Shown here piece after piece: positions 62,905 to 64,000 of a stretch of 64,000 nt of DNA (position 1 is the stretch's first letter; every line of letters begins with the position of its first letter). The DNA is from Flexivirga aerilata (GTDB taxonomy: Bacteria > Actinomycetota > Actinomycetes > Actinomycetales > Dermatophilaceae). Where the stretch lies: assembly GCF_013002715.1 (NCBI RefSeq), contig NZ_JABENB010000002.1, positions 620,001-684,000 on the forward strand. Direction: 5' to 3'. The notes below the pieces were generated by a model. That model was not told the origin of the DNA and ran no database searches. It saw only the letters and a list, made by a program, of their open reading frames with translations. A program made the position numbers and the translations under genes.

Positions 62905-64000
62905 CCCCGCCCGAGGGCGGCTGGCAGCCGGACACCCTGGCTGTTCGAGCCGGGCTGGATCGCAGCGGCTTCGAGGAGACCGCCGAGGCGCTTTATCTGA
63001 CCTCCGGTTTCGTCTACGAGACGGCGGAGGAGGCCGAAGCGGCCTTCACCGAGGAGATCGAGCGCTTCGTCTACAGCCGTTACGGCAACCCGACGGTCGC
63101 CGTCTTCGAGGAGCGGCTGCGCGCGCTGGAGGGCGCGGAGGCCTGCTACGCCACGGGATCCGGCATGGGCGCGGTCTTCACTGCGCTCGCCGCCCTGCTC
63201 GGCGCGGGGGACCGGGTGGTCGCCTCGCGAGGGCTGTTCGGCTCGTGCTTCGTGATCCTCGACGAGATCCTGCCACGCTGGGGCGTCGAGACGGTCTTCG
63301 TCGACGGCGGCGACAACGAGCAGTGGCGGGCGGCGCTCGCCGAGCCGACGACGGCGGTCTTCTTCGAGACCCCGAGCAACCCGATGCAGGAGCTGGTCGA
63401 CATCGAATTCGTCTGCGAACAGGCGCATTCGGCGGGCGCGCAGGTGGTGGTCGACAACGTCTTCGGCACGCCGGTCTTCTCCCGTCCGCTCGACCACGGC
63501 GCCGACATCGTCGTCTACTCGGCGACCAAGCACATCGACGGTCAGGGGCGGGTGCTCGGCGGCGCCATCCTCGGCCCGGCCGACTACATCAACGGGCCGG
63601 TGAAGAACCTCATCCGGCACACCGGGCCGTCGCTGTCGCCCTTCAATGCCTGGGTGCTCGTCAAGGGCCTGGAGACCCTGCGGCTGCGGGTGGAGCACCA
63701 GGCGCGCTCGGCGCGGCAGCTGGCCGAGGCGCTGGAGGCGCACGACGCGGTGCGCACCGTCTGGTATCCCTTCCTCGAGTCGCACCCGCAGCACGAGCTC
63801 GCCAAGCGGCAGATGCTCGGCGGCGGCACGGTCGTCACCTTCGAGCTCGACGGTGACAAGCCCGAGGCGTTCGCGATGATGAACGCCCTTGAGATCATTG
63901 ACATTTCGAACAACCTGGGTGACTCGAAGTCGTTGATCACCCACCCGGCAACCACGACCCACCGCCGGATGGGGGAGGAGGCGCGTGCCCAGGTGGGGAT
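62901..64000 (+). CDS. metZ: O-succinylhomoserine sulfhydrylase (3' end outside window)
   Basis: The visible 366 residues hold almost the whole Cys/Met-metabolism PLP enzyme: VYSRYGNPTVAVFEERLRALEG, ATGSGMGAVFTALAAL, VVVDNVFGTPVF with the PLP Asp, and SATKHIDGQGRVLGG with the Schiff-base Lys. The LITHPATTTH block is near the right edge. The GTG at 62901 gives a 4-bp overlap with the rhodanese stop; another GTG in frame is at 62892. It makes homocysteine from O-succinylhomoserine and sulfide. MetZ and MetB are alike, so the exact reaction is likely but not certain. Confidence 0.9.
   Translation, partial: MTPPEGGWQPDTLAVRAGLDRSGFEETAEALYLTSGFVYETAEEAEAAFTEEIERFVYSRYGNPTVAVFEERLRALEGAEACYATGSGMGAVFTALAALLGAGDRVVASRGLFGSCFVILDEILPRWGVETVFVDGGDNEQWRAALAEPTTAVFFETPSNPMQELVDIEFVCEQAHSAGAQVVVDNVFGTPVFSRPLDHGADIVVYSATKHIDGQGRVLGGAILGPADYINGPVKNLIRHTGPSLSPFNAWVLVKGLETLRLRVEHQARSARQLAEALEAHDAVRTVWYPFLESHPQHELAKRQMLGGGTVVTFELDGDKPEAFAMMNALEIIDISNNLGDSKSLITHPATTTHRRMGEEARAQVG

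Overview
The window reads as a chromosomal piece of a high-GC actinobacterium, most likely of the order Micrococcales (a Dermacoccaceae or Intrasporangiaceae relative is my guess; no 16S is present). Support comes from GTG starts, many 4-bp GTGA/ATGA overlaps, and actinobacterial families: DUF3145, DUF3052, AhpE, a FasR-headed FAS-II operon, and an RNase H/phosphatase fusion.

Layout. (1) 1-4782, minus: a tightly overlapping operon for a poly-gamma-glutamate-type polymer (histidine-kinase-like protein, 35-aa membrane peptide, degenerate GGDEF protein, PgsB, a tandem-duplicated PgsC, and a CapA cut by the window edge). (2) 5457-10859: a DsbA-like/VKOR disulfide pair, a PI-PLC-like phosphodiesterase, PanE and small membrane proteins. 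(3) 10896-15485, minus: a xylose-type ABC transporter with its ROK repressor and a candidate operator. (4) 15665-17608, plus: an LCP transferase and DUF3145. (5) 17744-23116, minus: FasR-FabD-FabH-AcpP-FabF with a decayed GNAT gene at the end. (6) 23127-29474, minus: an aromatic-ring catabolic operon (extradiol-type dioxygenase, FAH-family hydrolase, CoA ligase, FAD monooxygenase) under a TetR regulator. (7) 29583-38894, minus: an unusual cluster with two DyP peroxidases, each behind a gene for one of two paralogous partner proteins, plus DUF4331, a TPR protein, a flavoprotein without redox cysteines, and a PucR-type regulator. (8) 39120-43083: a glycerophosphodiesterase and aceE. (9) 43220-55860: a ureide/urate locus. 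One arm runs urate to allantoin (uricase, UraH, UraD, permease); the other runs allantoin and glyoxylate to glycerate (AllB, AllE, Gcl, Hyi, GlxR, glycerate kinase). An IclR regulator sits between them. (10) 55960-64000, plus: phospholipase C, DUF3052, AhpE, tRNA-Val, Nif3, zinc-ribbon protein, RNase H/phosphatase, rhodanese and MetZ (cut by the edge).

The core genes fabF/acpP/fabD, fasR, aceE, DUF3052, ahpE and Nif3/Zn-ribbon/RNase H lie in a compact neighbourhood in Mycobacterium tuberculosis (about Rv2228c-Rv2245). Here two blocks split that neighbourhood: about 17 kb (catabolic operon, DyP cluster, GDPD) between fasR and aceE, and about 15 kb (purine degradation, phospholipase C) between aceE and DUF3052.

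The strongest new signal is a palindrome, ACTGATCANATGATCA, found in front of the catabolic operon, in front of tetR, and against the start of the PucR gene that heads the DyP cluster. It suggests one TetR-controlled regulon linking ring cleavage to the two DyP peroxidases. All family calls come from reading the sequence; no database search was run.
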